The notes beneath the pieces are model-generated. The model made no database searches and was not told the origin of the DNA. It saw only the letters and a program-made list of their open reading frames with translations. The position numbers and the translations under genes are program-made. From Timonella corticicola (GTDB lineage: Bacteria > Actinomycetota > Actinomycetes > Actinomycetales > Cellulomonadaceae): a stretch of DNA of 64,000 nucleotides. Below, piece after piece: positions 1 to 7,686 of this stretch. The DNA lies in NCBI RefSeq assembly GCF_042683685.1, contig NZ_JBHUOP010000002.1, positions 496,001-560,000 of the forward strand, read 5' to 3'. Every line of letters begins with the position of its first letter. The first letter of the stretch is position 1.

Positions 1-70
1 GCTTTTCCAGGACGGACAACTCTCCTAGGGTCAGTTGTGAGAACTTGATCTTCTGAGGCTGTGTGGTCAT
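1..70 (-). CDS. phage protein, N-terminal 23 codons only (partial)
   Basis: A start codon at 70 opens a frame that runs off the left edge of the window, so only about 23 residues are visible (beginning MTTQPQKIKF). The start overlaps the stop of the gene before it (ATGA at 67-70), as expected inside a translationally coupled structural operon. It follows the major tail and tail-completion genes, the place where siphophages usually carry the tail assembly chaperone. That function is inferred from position only; there is too little sequence for recognition. Confidence 0.5.
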   Translation of the reverse strand, partial: MTTQPQKIKFSQLTLGELSVLEK

Positions 71-468
71 GTGAGTTTTTCCTTGTCAAGAATGTCGATC
101 AGGGCCGCTTCGAACTCGCGCAGGATGCGGGGCATCTGCTCTGCGCGGGCTTGGTCGAGGAACGGGTTTGCAGGGATGTTGCGGGCAGGCCACCCGTAAT
201 GGATCACGCCTGCGTAGGGGACGGACGCGTATCCGGCCCGTACCACGGCTTTGGTTTTGGTCTTCGATGCACGGATCGTGCCCGCCAGAGCGCCGGAGCG
301 TGTGGGTGGGCGTGCCGCGTGGACCACGATCATGCCGAGCGAGTGCATGACTTCCTTCATGTCCTCGGCAGCAGCCCCGGCACGCGACATGGCGCGTAGG
401 GTGTCGCGCAGGCCGGTGACGCGGACTTGTACCCCGTCACCGGCTGCGAGAGTGAACGCGTCAGACAT
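67..468 (-). CDS. phage tail-completion protein, HK97 gp10-like
   Basis: This 133-residue protein resembles the HK97 gp10 family of small head-tail or tail-completion proteins. Supporting features are a basic, Arg/Lys-rich middle (SKTKTKAVVRAGYASVPYAG), the family-type segment HYGWPARNIPANPFLDQA near residues 95-112 and a helical C-terminus. The start at 468 is chosen because it overlaps the stop of the major tail gene (TAATG). A longer start at 519 would run 51 bases into that gene and has no good ribosome site. It lies between the major tail protein and the next tail gene, in the usual siphovirus order. Assignment is by family resemblance and position. Confidence 0.7.
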   Translation of the reverse strand: MSDAFTLAAGDGVQVRVTGLRDTLRAMSRAGAAAEDMKEVMHSLGMIVVHAARPPTRSGALAGTIRASKTKTKAVVRAGYASVPYAGVIHYGWPARNIPANPFLDQARAEQMPRILREFEAALIDILDKEKLT

Positions 469-896
469 TACGGTTCGGTGGTAGCGCCGACCTTGGTCGG
501 TTCGCCTTCGACTTCCCACTCCAACTCGAACGTGTGAGTGGTCTGCGAGCCTGCTTCACCACCGATAGAGGGCTTGCGACCGATCTTGACCATGCCGATA
601 AAGTGCGGCTGGTCATCGGTAGGTTCAGCGTTACCCCACGGCGCGGCAGTGAACGGCACAGTTTCGCCGGACTGTTCCCACGCGTAGGTCCAAAACGATT
701 CGGTGTCAGTGGACTGGATCGCGGTCATAGACAGCGTCCACGGGGTTTCACCGTCTGGGTTGCAATAGGTGACGGTGTCGGTGTCTGGGTCACCTGGTGC
801 AAGCGTCCAACTGGTCACGTCGCACTTGTAGTCCGTGCCCGGTGTGCCCAGTTTCATCAGGAGGTATTTACCCTTGATGCGGGTTGATTCAGCCAT
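468..896 (-). CDS. phage major tail protein
   Basis: This 142-residue protein has the size and composition of a siphophage major tail tube protein: beta-rich, acidic, with segments such as SWTLAPGDPDTDTVTYCNPDGE and a C-terminal FELEWEVEGEPTKVGA. In the virion it would polymerise into the tail tube. It lies between the neck genes (912-1594) and the tail-completion gene, the canonical order. The stop TAA overlaps the next start by one base. The start at 896 has a purine-rich upstream sequence (GAAAGGGCC). No carboxy-terminal Ig-like decoration domain is seen. A minor tail protein cannot be fully excluded. Confidence 0.7.
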   Translation of the reverse strand: MAESTRIKGKYLLMKLGTPGTDYKCDVTSWTLAPGDPDTDTVTYCNPDGETPWTLSMTAIQSTDTESFWTYAWEQSGETVPFTAAPWGNAEPTDDQPHFIGMVKIGRKPSIGGEAGSQTTHTFELEWEVEGEPTKVGATTEP

Positions 897-911
897 GATG
901 TACGGCCCTTT

Positions 912-1289
912 CTATCTGTCGATTTCGACCGTCACACCGATGGAGACGGCTGGAAAACTGGTGGCTCCCCCGATGACCAGGGAATAGGGTTCAGAGATGC
1001 CACCGAGTGCGAGGCGGTAGTCATCGCCCAGGTTCTCGAACACGGTTTCCGCCATCTGTTCGAGCTGATCGAGGGCGGTTTCTGGTTGCTGCGTGGCTGG
1101 TGCCACGAGGCGCAGTTCGTAGGTGATCAAGGCTTTGGTGAACACCATGCCGTCGCTGACGTAGGGGTCACCGGGTACGAGGATCGCGCACGGTGGGCGT
1201 AGTGCGGGTGGGAGCATCGCGTGGGTGTGGATCGTGGTTTCGTCCTCGATCACCTGGGCGGTGGTACGGCGTGTGGAGGTTAGTTTCAT
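912..1289 (-). CDS. phage neck / tail terminator-like protein
   Basis: A 125-residue protein located between the head-tail connector and the major tail protein, where siphophages encode the tail terminator or minor neck protein. It is mixed alpha/beta with no signal peptide or membrane segment. Recognisable pieces are LPPALRPPCAILVPGDPY and a C-terminal strand SFPAVSIGVTVEIDR typical of ring-forming neck proteins. The start at 1289 overlaps the previous stop (TGATG). An in-frame start 18 bases further upstream is possible but would overlap the preceding gene more. Function rests on gene order rather than on a diagnostic motif. Confidence 0.55.
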   Translation of the reverse strand: MKLTSTRRTTAQVIEDETTIHTHAMLPPALRPPCAILVPGDPYVSDGMVFTKALITYELRLVAPATQQPETALDQLEQMAETVFENLGDDYRLALGGISEPYSLVIGGATSFPAVSIGVTVEIDR

Positions 1290-1594
1290 CAGAACGCCGG
1301 TACCCATCGCCGTAGCAGCGGATAGGTGGTGATCATCGGATCGAGTGGGGCAGGGATACCCGCCCCGTTCTCGGTGATCCCGCCATAGGCGGCGGGTGTC
1401 GCGATACGGCGGGCCGAGAGTTTCGAGGCCGTTTCCAGGTAGGCCTGATCCATGACCGGATCAGGCACCTGGTTTTGTCCTACGAACTTGTCCACCAGGT
1501 CCCGCGCTGCGTCCAGGTGCCCTTGGAGCACTGCGCTATCGGTGACCTGGTCCCCGATGTAGGCGCGAAACTGAGGGACAGATGGGATCGGCAT
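1289..1594 (-). CDS. phage head-tail connector (gp6-like adaptor)
   Basis: This 101-residue, mostly helical protein follows the capsid gene and matches the expected size and pattern of gp6-like head-tail adaptors, which form a ring beneath the portal. It carries a helical hairpin (LQGHLDAARDLVDKFVGQ, then DQAYLETASKLSARRIATP) and a basic C-terminus ending RRWVPAF. Its start at 1594 abuts the stop of the capsid fusion gene. Identification is by helical pattern, length and position; no enzymatic residues are expected. Confidence 0.65.
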   Translation of the reverse strand: MPIPSVPQFRAYIGDQVTDSAVLQGHLDAARDLVDKFVGQNQVPDPVMDQAYLETASKLSARRIATPAAYGGITENGAGIPAPLDPMITTYPLLRRWVPAF

Positions 1595-3195
1595 CAGTCA
1601 CCTGAGCCTGGGGTGATGACCACCGGGACGATAGCCTTGGGGATTTCGTGGGCGATTGCCTCGTAGAAATACAGGCTAAAGTCCTTGGACAGGTTGATGA
1701 TGTTCTCATCTTGCAGGCGCGCCACCGGTGAGGTGTACGAGCGGATCGCGAGCGGGTTGGTGAACGCGGCACCTTCTGCGGCCTGCTTGAGGTTCAGGCG
1801 CACTTCCACGCCAGCCAGGTTGCCGGTCAACGCCTTGGGGCTGATCCGTCCGATAGAGTTCGTGCCGTCATCCACGACAGTCATCAACGGACGGCCCGCC
1901 GAATCGGTGAGCGTGGCCAGGGTCTTAAAGATGCCCTTGGAGGTCACCAACTTATCCAGCGGCAATCCCAGGTCGATGAACTTTTCCGCTGCGTCGATGA
2001 TCGCCTCAACCCACGCGGTGTACGTGGTGCCTGCGCCAGCCGACACGGTGTTACCTGCGGCAGTCTCGCGGGTCACCGCTGCGGCGAACGCGGCACGCTG
2101 GCCGATGATCCGGCGACGCGCTGCGGCTAGAGCGAGGGCGCGTAGTGCGGTGTCGATGTAGTTCACACTGGACCGCTCGATGAGTTGGCGGGTCAGTGAG
2201 GTGTATCCACCGTAGGTCTTGACTTCTGCGGACTTGGTTTCCAGGTCAACCTTGCCGTAGGCCAGATCGTCACCTTCGTTTTCCTGCTCGGTGACCGTGG
2301 TGGTGTCGGACTTGAGTTGACCGTATTCCAGGGTTAGACCAGTGGCAGGCAACTGTCCGGTGGAGAACACGTCCGAGAGCGGATTTGGGGTTTCGATCAG
2401 ACGGGTGAGGTCGCCTACCCAGGTGTCCTTCATGATGGTGTCAGTGGTGGTCGCCCCCGTGTAGGCGCGTTCCAGCATCTCGGTGTACTCGGCGCGGGCT
2501 TCGTCACCGTCTGGTGCGATAGCAGCCTTGAGGAACTCACCAGCGCTGCGGAACTGGGATAGTGGCGCAACATCGGTCGCGCTGGCGGTGTCGATTTGCT
2601 GGGTCAGCAAGGTTTGACCACGCTTGAGGTCTTCGATTGCTTCATGCAGCGGGGCGAGGGTTTCGGGGTCCATGCGTGTGTTCTCCATTTCGATGGTGGG
2701 TGGTGGTGTGGTCTGGTGGCGCACCTCGGAAACAGCAGCGCCCTCGTATGCGGGGAAGTTCACGAGGGACACTTCCCGCACACGAATCTTTGTGCGAATG
2801 ATCTGAGCCACCTGGTCTTTGGTGGCCTTGACCTCACGGTGCTCGATAGGCTCAAACCCGATGGACAGCCGGTCGATTACGCCGTCACGCAGGAGGATGT
2901 AGGCTTCATCGCCACGAGCCGTGCGCGACAGGTAGCCGGTAATCTCCCAGCCCTCGTCGGTGTCTCGGGCGGAGATGACTTTCCCGATTGCTTCGCGGTG
3001 TTGCCAGAAAATCTTGGCGTCATCGGAATCGACCACCGCGCCGCGCTCGACGGATTCGTCGTACTCGGTGCCATACCACCAGTCGCGCACGCGGGTGGGC
3101 GTGTCGTAGGGCACCGCAATTCCGGTGAATTCACGGGTTTCCTCGTTGAACTCACGTATCAGGAGGTGGGCGCGTTCAAGCAGTTTCGTTGACAT
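1594..3195 (-). CDS. prohead protease-major capsid protein fusion (HK97 fold)
   Basis: One 533-residue reading frame carries two virion-assembly modules. Residues 1-170 look like the HK97-family prohead protease: GIAVPYDTPTRV, then the FWQH segment with its histidine and a SIGFEP motif typical of the family's serine region. After a linker (about 170-250) the rest matches an HK97-fold major capsid protein with a helical scaffold-like delta region, a long central domain and a C-terminal LYFYEAIAHEIPKAIVPV. The protease would process the shell and release the capsid domain. The start at 3195 gives the natural protease N-terminus and overlaps the portal stop by 20 bases. Fusions of this kind are known in some siphophages; usually the two are separate genes. 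Confidence 0.85.
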   Translation of the reverse strand: MSTKLLERAHLLIREFNEETREFTGIAVPYDTPTRVRDWWYGTEYDESVERGAVVDSDDAKIFWQHREAIGKVISARDTDEGWEITGYLSRTARGDEAYILLRDGVIDRLSIGFEPIEHREVKATKDQVAQIIRTKIRVREVSLVNFPAYEGAAVSEVRHQTTPPPTIEMENTRMDPETLAPLHEAIEDLKRGQTLLTQQIDTASATDVAPLSQFRSAGEFLKAAIAPDGDEARAEYTEMLERAYTGATTTDTIMKDTWVGDLTRLIETPNPLSDVFSTGQLPATGLTLEYGQLKSDTTTVTEQENEGDDLAYGKVDLETKSAEVKTYGGYTSLTRQLIERSSVNYIDTALRALALAAARRRIIGQRAAFAAAVTRETAAGNTVSAGAGTTYTAWVEAIIDAAEKFIDLGLPLDKLVTSKGIFKTLATLTDSAGRPLMTVVDDGTNSIGRISPKALTGNLAGVEVRLNLKQAAEGAAFTNPLAIRSYTSPVARLQDENIINLSKDFSLYFYEAIAHEIPKAIVPVVITPGSGD

Positions 3196-4300
3196 GGGTT
3201 TCCTTCGGGGCAGGTAGGTCGGTGCGCGGTGGCATGTGCTCAATGTCGCGTGGCTCGTCTGGGTGCATCCACCCGCCATCCAGCGCGAGTTTGTACGTCT
3301 CGTAGCGGGTCTTGGTGTCAGAGCGCAGGAGGGCTTCGACGTTGAAGCGCACTTCCTGGGTGCCAGGCACCAGGTCCGTCAGCAGGTCCTCAATCGGTTT
3401 GAGGTAGGCCATGAGCGTGAACCTGGTGAACCCGATCCATTCCTGCTCGACGTTCTGATACGTCATGCCAGAACCTTCGACCGCTGCAAGCATCAGCGAG
3501 GCGGGCACACCGAGCAGGCGGGCCACATCGAGTACCGTGAGTTGGCGGGTCTCGACGTACTGGGCGACCTTCGGGGTCATGATGATCGGCGTGTAGTTCA
3601 ACCCGTGGCCGAGCACGCGGACTTTCGCGTCAGCGGTTTCCACCCAGTGGTTTTTGTAGGCCAGAGCGTCCTCGTTGTTGAGTTCCTGGTCCGTTGAGAG
3701 CACACCAGAGGGCACGTCATCGTCGCGGAAAATGTTTGAGGTGTAGTCCCGCAGGTCCATTGCGCCGCGCAGTTCGGGTGTGCCCGCTTCGATAGGTCCC
3801 AGGCCCCGCTTGCGGCCCGGCACGGGCACGAACTTTGCGTGCACGATCTGGGTTGGGGTGTATTCGTCGCCCTTGTACCCATACCGGGTGCGGCCTCGGT
3901 CATCCTTGTAGACCTGGACCTCATGGGCGGGCAGTACCTCGGCGGTCAAGATCGAACCATCTGGGCCGGTGTTCTTGCGCACGAACAGGTTGCCGTTAAG
4001 GGCCAGGTTCATGATCGCGGTTTGAATCCACTCACTACGCGAGATGCTGGTGTCCGGCTTACGCACGATGGACGGCTGGACCGGGACCACTTGCCCGGTC
4101 GTGCGCTGGTACGAATCCAGAGACAACTGGCCACCAGCAGTGGTCAAGACCTGCACCGCACGGAACACCGCGCCGAGTCCGAGTGGGCTGGAACCGGCTG
4201 GGGTGCGTGGTGGCGGCTTGATCCCCGCCTGCGGGTCTTTTTCACTCTCGGAGCGCGTGAAACCCAGCCACGCGGCAGTACGTTCAACCCAGTTGTGCAT
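3176..4300 (-). CDS. phage portal protein
   Basis: A portal protein of about 374 residues (382 if the upstream ATG at 4324 is used). It forms the dodecameric ring through which DNA enters the capsid and to which the connectors bind. Family-typical segments are SPLGLGAVFRAVQVLTTAGG near the N-terminus, LPAHEVQVYKDDRGRTRYGY, IVHAKFVPVPGRKRGLGPI and DVARLLGVPASLMLA, followed by the QNVEQEWIGFTRFTL helix. The start at 4300 is preferred because a TTGACA promoter element and a repressor-type palindrome lie just upstream and the codons before 4300 look non-coding. There is no convincing ribosome site for either start. It sits between TerL and the capsid fusion, as expected. Confidence 0.85.
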   Translation of the reverse strand: MHNWVERTAAWLGFTRSESEKDPQAGIKPPPRTPAGSSPLGLGAVFRAVQVLTTAGGQLSLDSYQRTTGQVVPVQPSIVRKPDTSISRSEWIQTAIMNLALNGNLFVRKNTGPDGSILTAEVLPAHEVQVYKDDRGRTRYGYKGDEYTPTQIVHAKFVPVPGRKRGLGPIEAGTPELRGAMDLRDYTSNIFRDDDVPSGVLSTDQELNNEDALAYKNHWVETADAKVRVLGHGLNYTPIIMTPKVAQYVETRQLTVLDVARLLGVPASLMLAAVEGSGMTYQNVEQEWIGFTRFTLMAYLKPIEDLLTDLVPGTQEVRFNVEALLRSDTKTRYETYKLALDGGWMHPDEPRDIEHMPPRTDLPAPKETHVNETA

Positions 4301-4337
4301 GTGCACAACTTTGTGCTTATGCATATCCCTTTGTCAA
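4293..4337 (-). promoter_or_regulatory. candidate portal promoter with repressor-type operator
   Basis: On the minus strand a perfect TTGACA (4337-4332) is followed by a spacer and a weak -10-like sequence (ACAAAG, 4314-4309). A palindrome TTGTGC-N4-GCACAA (4293-4308) then spans the ATG at 4300. The same half-sites surround the start of the Cro-like gene at 8731. A further TTGTGC lies at 4311-4316 (+ strand). This suggests a structural-gene promoter under direct repressor control and a leaderless portal transcript. The -10 match is poor, so this is an inference. Confidence 0.45.
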
Positions 4338-4348
4338 GGGTCGGCGTG

Positions 4349-5779
4349 TCACCACATCTGCAAACCGATATTTTTGCCCGCGCCATAGACCGCGACGTGT
4401 GCGGCTATCAGCGAGGGGATCGCCGAGCGCGAGCGGCGACGCGAGAGGGTGGCCACGTCCCCCGCATAGGTTTCGACGGCGTATTTGATTTCCTCAACGA
4501 TCTGCGTCGAGTCACAATGCGCGAGTGCGTCCAGCTCGACGTGTTCCTTGAACGATGCCCACGACAGTGCGGACGTGCGTCCGTCGAGCACGGTCACGCG
4601 GTGGCCTTTGGTGGCCAGGCGGGCGGTCACCAGGCGGGCCGGTCCCCCGTCATCGGCATACATGGCTTTGGGGCGAGTTTTCTTGAGCAGTTCGAGCAGC
4701 CACGGCGCGAGCCAACTCGATCCTTCCCGCTGTTCGAGCAATACCAGGTCGATCCGCGCACCAGACCGTTTCGCGAGATAGACACTCGCGTAGGATTCGT
4801 CAATGGCCACGTCATAGGCCAACGTCCATTCACGAATATTAATGTCCTCGGTGAATTCGACTGTGCCCTTTTCCCACTTCTCTAAATTGATGACGGTTTT
4901 CTCACTGTATTTCGTGGGGATATTCATAAAGCCGCGTAGAAAATCCGCATGGGAATTGTTTTCGGGTTTTGCTTCCTCGGCAAGATCATCGAGCGTAATC
5001 AAACCTTCCAGGCCGGGGTGGAACCCCCACGAGGCTGGATCGTAGGGGTCATCGTCTTCATTCATCGACCATTCGAAGTACGCGATTCTTGAATTAGGGT
5101 CAAGCGTCGCGGCCCGGCCCTTCTCGCGCTGTTCTTCCCACCAGGTTGAGTCCACGTCACCAGCAGCCGAGAACTTCCACCACTGGCGCGCACCCCTGGT
5201 TTGCTGGGCTGGACGCACTGCGTTCCCCAGTTCCACCCCGGCTTCTGGCGTGAACTTCCAACATTCATCGGTGTGGACGATCTCGGGTGTTTCACCGTGG
5301 ATCGCGTCGCGGCCTGGTGCAAATGGGCAAATCTTAGACCTGTTCGGCCAGGCCAGAGATTCATCGCCTTTCGAGCGTTTGATGTTGGCGAACTGGAACA
5401 GCGCGGGCGAGGCTTCCAGATCGCTCACCAGGTCATTCCAGCGGGCTGTGGAGTACTTACCGAGCTGCGCACACATGAACGCGCTAATGTCAGGAGTCGC
5501 TAACGTGCGCTCAACCAAGGTGGGACGCTGGAGCACGGTCTTACCCGTCTGGCGCGGCATCGAGATAATGATTTCTTGATACCGGTATTTCAAGTGCGAG
5601 CCGGGCGGGTTGAGTTCGTTGGCCACGTCCGAGATATACCGTTGGTAGGAAAACATCGGCTTGCCCATCGAGGTAGCGATTGCCGCGACTTTGTGACCAC
5701 GCGTGACCAGGTCGGGATTACGGCGCGTCGCGTACTTTGGCGGGTGGGGCAGATCCTCGGGCAGGATGATCCCACTCAC
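4349..5779 (-). CDS. phage terminase large subunit (TerL)
   Basis: This 476-residue packaging ATPase-nuclease pumps DNA into the prohead and cuts the concatemer. The N-terminal ATPase carries a Walker A motif MPRQTGKT at residues 74-81 and a Walker B-type PEIVHTDECWKF with D171/E172. The C-terminal half has the RNase H-like nuclease signature: an acidic strand LAYDVAIDESYASVYLA and a later YADDGG. Length fits the Terminase_1/HK97-like family. The start at 5779 overlaps the TerS stop by four bases (ATGA), indicating translational coupling. No truncation is apparent. Confidence 0.9.
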   Translation of the reverse strand: MSGIILPEDLPHPPKYATRRNPDLVTRGHKVAAIATSMGKPMFSYQRYISDVANELNPPGSHLKYRYQEIIISMPRQTGKTVLQRPTLVERTLATPDISAFMCAQLGKYSTARWNDLVSDLEASPALFQFANIKRSKGDESLAWPNRSKICPFAPGRDAIHGETPEIVHTDECWKFTPEAGVELGNAVRPAQQTRGARQWWKFSAAGDVDSTWWEEQREKGRAATLDPNSRIAYFEWSMNEDDDPYDPASWGFHPGLEGLITLDDLAEEAKPENNSHADFLRGFMNIPTKYSEKTVINLEKWEKGTVEFTEDINIREWTLAYDVAIDESYASVYLAKRSGARIDLVLLEQREGSSWLAPWLLELLKKTRPKAMYADDGGPARLVTARLATKGHRVTVLDGRTSALSWASFKEHVELDALAHCDSTQIVEEIKYAVETYAGDVATLSRRRSRSAIPSLIAAHVAVYGAGKNIGLQMW

Positions 5780-6090
5780 CGGTCGGCATCTTCCAGCGAA
5801 CTGACCAGACGGTTAAACGAGTCATCGACTGCGGCCTGGACCGTGGGCAACCCGTCAGCAGTATCGAGAACCTTCGTATACAACTGCATTGCCGCAATGG
5901 AGAGTTTATCTTTACGAAACTCATAATCCAAGGCACGCGCACCCTGCATAATTAATTCAACTTTCAGCGCGTGCGTCCCATCAAGCGCGCCATGCGCGTG
6001 AAGGGCTTGAATTGTCTTGTATGCGGCCTCGGCAATAGAACCCCCCAACATCTTGTCATCGGGCATTTCGAAAAGTGCCGGGTTATCCAT
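5776..6090 (-). CDS. phage terminase small subunit (TerS)
   Basis: A 104-residue helical protein directly upstream of TerL and overlapping it by four bases. It would recognise the packaging site and load TerL. Consistent features are its size and the helical stretches EAAYKTIQALHAHGAL and ALKVELIMQGARALDYEF, followed by SIAAMQLYTKVLDTADGLPT. The start ATG at 6090 has an upstream GAGGTG ribosome site. No diagnostic motif is visible, so the call relies on context, length and composition. The HNH gene just upstream supports a cohesive-end packaging scheme. Confidence 0.75.
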   Translation of the reverse strand: MDNPALFEMPDDKMLGGSIAEAAYKTIQALHAHGALDGTHALKVELIMQGARALDYEFRKDKLSIAAMQLYTKVLDTADGLPTVQAAVDDSFNRLVSSLEDADR

Positions 6091-6155
6091 GCTTCACCTC
6101 ATATTCTTGTCTATTTCGATTTCTAAACTTTTTTTCAGAGCATTTCAGGGGGAAC

Positions 6156-6176
6156 AGGACACGCGGGGGGTGTCCT
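6156..6176. other. G-rich inverted repeat between HNH and TerS (possible packaging-site region)
   Basis: AGGACAC and GTGTCCT flank a seven-base GCGGGGG loop in the roughly 100-base gap between the HNH and TerS genes. Phages that pair an HNH nuclease with terminase usually have their cos site nearby. Whether this is cos, a weak terminator or incidental cannot be decided from sequence. Confidence 0.3.
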
Positions 6177-6188
6177 GGGGGGTGGCGG

Positions 6189-6497
6189 TCAGAAAAACCC
6201 GGCCCGCAACCCGGACGCTCTGGCCGGGCGGGACCGGAACCGGGCCAACAGGGCCGGTGTCAACGGGCGGTTGCCACGCCGGGAGTTGCAGCGCTGATGC
6301 GCTGGCCTGAGGTTGCCCATGTCGTTGGTGCCGCCCTTGGAACGCGGGATCAGGTGATCCACTGATGGTCCATCTGGGTGGCGCTGACCGAGCAGGCGCA
6401 CGTCGATAGGATGCTGGCACAAGTGGCACTGACTGCCATAGGTGGCCAGCACCCTGCGCAGTAGCACTTGAGCGGCGCGGCCAGACCACCGGGTCAT
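6189..6497 (-). CDS. phage HNH endonuclease
   Basis: A 102-residue HNH nuclease. It shows a zinc knuckle CHLCQHPI near residues 24-31, the core DHLIPRSKGGTNDMGN with the catalytic histidine, and NLRPAHQRCNSRRG containing the second histidine and zinc cysteine. Free-standing HNH proteins beside the terminase take part in cos cleavage in many HK97-type phages. It overlaps the following upstream gene by four bases (6494-6497) and lies 98 bases before TerS. Complete relative to its family. Confidence 0.88.
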   Translation of the reverse strand: MTRWSGRAAQVLLRRVLATYGSQCHLCQHPIDVRLLGQRHPDGPSVDHLIPRSKGGTNDMGNLRPAHQRCNSRRGNRPLTPALLARFRSRPARASGLRAGFF

Positions 6498-6697
6498 TCG
6501 CGCACCTGCTTGAGCCGTGCCGAGAGCGCTTGAGCCTGCTCGGACAGATCAGCCAGGTCCACAGCAGCATCAGCCAGCGCTTGAGAACCACCATCGAACG
6601 TGGCATTGAACAGGTGGCAGTGCGCGTCCGTGAGGCGCTGGACAGCATCACGTAGATGGGTCTTGGCAATAGCGAGTTGATCAGTAGCAGTCAGCAT
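6494..6697 (-). CDS. small helical phage protein, unknown function
   Basis: A 67-residue protein that is almost entirely helical (TDQLAIAKTHLRDAVQRLTD and a second helix ALADAAVDLADLSEQAQALS), so it could form a coiled-coil hairpin. The start at 6697 is preferred over 6805 because the longer form overlaps the neighbouring gene. Four-base overlap with the HNH gene indicates coupling. No family was recognised. Confidence 0.5.
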   Translation of the reverse strand: MLTATDQLAIAKTHLRDAVQRLTDAHCHLFNATFDGGSQALADAAVDLADLSEQAQALSARLKQVRE

Positions 6698-6702
6698 GGC
6701 GG

Positions 6703-6987
6703 TTAGTCCTCTACGAGTCGAAGGGTGTGATAGTCGAGCGTGTCCTGAGCACCCACCACAGGACGCGAGGCGGGCGGTGGTGGCGTGGCCAGCGAGTGAC
6801 GGCACAGGGCACAGGCCGGTAGCCCCTGCGAGGTAGTACGGGACAGGTCTTCCCCGTGCTGGCAGATCGGCCTACCCTGCTCGATAGCCACCGTCAGGGC
6901 GCGAGGATCGAATGCAGGGTGACCATCTGGCTTTGTAGGTTGCCCACAAGTAGGGCAGGTACCGTGGCGGCTGGTCTTACTTCCCAT
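6703..6987 (-). CDS. small zinc-ribbon phage protein, unknown function
   Basis: A 94-residue protein with two cysteine pairs, CPTCG (residues 11-15) and CALCRH (about 58-63), which could bind a metal. A good ribosome site (AAGGAG, eight bases upstream) supports the start at 6987. It begins the packaging-gene run, with the next gene five bases downstream. No enzymatic motif is seen. Similar small zinc-binding proteins are common in actinophage early regions, but function is unknown. Confidence 0.55.
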   Translation of the reverse strand: MGSKTSRHGTCPTCGQPTKPDGHPAFDPRALTVAIEQGRPICQHGEDLSRTTSQGLPACALCRHSLATPPPPASRPVVGAQDTLDYHTLRLVED

Positions 6988-7437
6988 CTGTTCATCTCCT
7001 TACGTCAGGTCGTGGCTTAGTCGTGCATACCTATGCAGACCGCTACGCGGGCAGTCTCACCAAGCGGAAGGGCAAAGCCCTAAATCTCTCGGAGCGAAGC
7101 CCACATGCCCTTTTCCCGAGACCCATAGCGCCATATCCCCTCTGGCCATACACAAATAGACCCCCATGTGTTCGTGGGTGTCTTGATATTGGGTATGCCC
7201 GATTGCACGCTTCGCGACGCTATGTAACCGGTGCCCGTGCCGTTCACGGGACAATGCTTATGCCGGACCCCACTGAGTTACGGCTAGGGGGCAGGAACGC
7301 CGGGAACGCTGGGTTATCTCTCCCAGATCGTTGAATCCAAAACCCCACACACGCGAGCGATTTCGTGTGTGAGGCATTGCAGCCAACGAGGACTGTTCCC
7401 GCGCCGGTGGAAGGCGGCACGACGCGGGAACAGGGTC
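6988..7437. other. 450-bp gap in the prophage without a confident gene
   Basis: Short frames exist on both strands, but none has a ribosome site or protein-like composition. A stretch around 7071-7115 is partly self-complementary (GGGCAAAGCCC and neighbouring repeats), and short repeats occur near 7200-7260. The gap separates the small early genes from the packaging genes, so a late promoter, terminator or cos site could lie here. None was identified with confidence. Confidence 0.4.
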
Positions 7438-7686
7438 TTAGGTGGGTACCTTTTCGAGGTCTTCCGTGGACACGCAGAGCGAGTCGTCTGGGTCCCATTC
7501 AGGCGCGACGGTTATCCAGCCAGGGCCGTGGACTTTCAGCACGCAATAGACGAATCCGGTGATGCACGAGACCACAACATCCCCCACAGCAAACGGCAGC
7601 TTAGAGAAGGGGCACAACATGACGTGTTGTGCGTTCTCTGGGTCTTCGCACCCAGGGCACTCGCGCACATCATCGAGCGCGGTCAT
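7438..7686 (-). CDS. small cysteine-containing phage protein, unknown function
   Basis: An 82-residue protein starting at 7686 with an AAGGCGG ribosome site upstream and a four-base overlap with the preceding gene. It has an N-terminal CPGCEDPENAQHVMLCP segment that could be a metal-binding cysteine cluster. The rest is beta-rich (AVGDVVVSCITGFVYCVLKV), like a small SH3-type barrel, followed by an acidic tail. No family recognised. The palindrome at 7612-7632 lies inside this coding sequence. Confidence 0.5.
   Translation of the reverse strand: MTALDDVRECPGCEDPENAQHVMLCPFSKLPFAVGDVVVSCITGFVYCVLKVHGPGWITVAPEWDPDDSLCVSTEDLEKVPT

Noticed and set aside
3839..4885. A 348-codon plus-strand frame across portal and TerL
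   Set aside because: Spans two genuine phage genes in antisense. No phage domain and no ribosome site.
7057..7254. Possible small minus-strand gene in the prophage gap
   Set aside because: Its start would be TTG without a ribosome site and the product is His/Arg/Cys-rich like a random frame.
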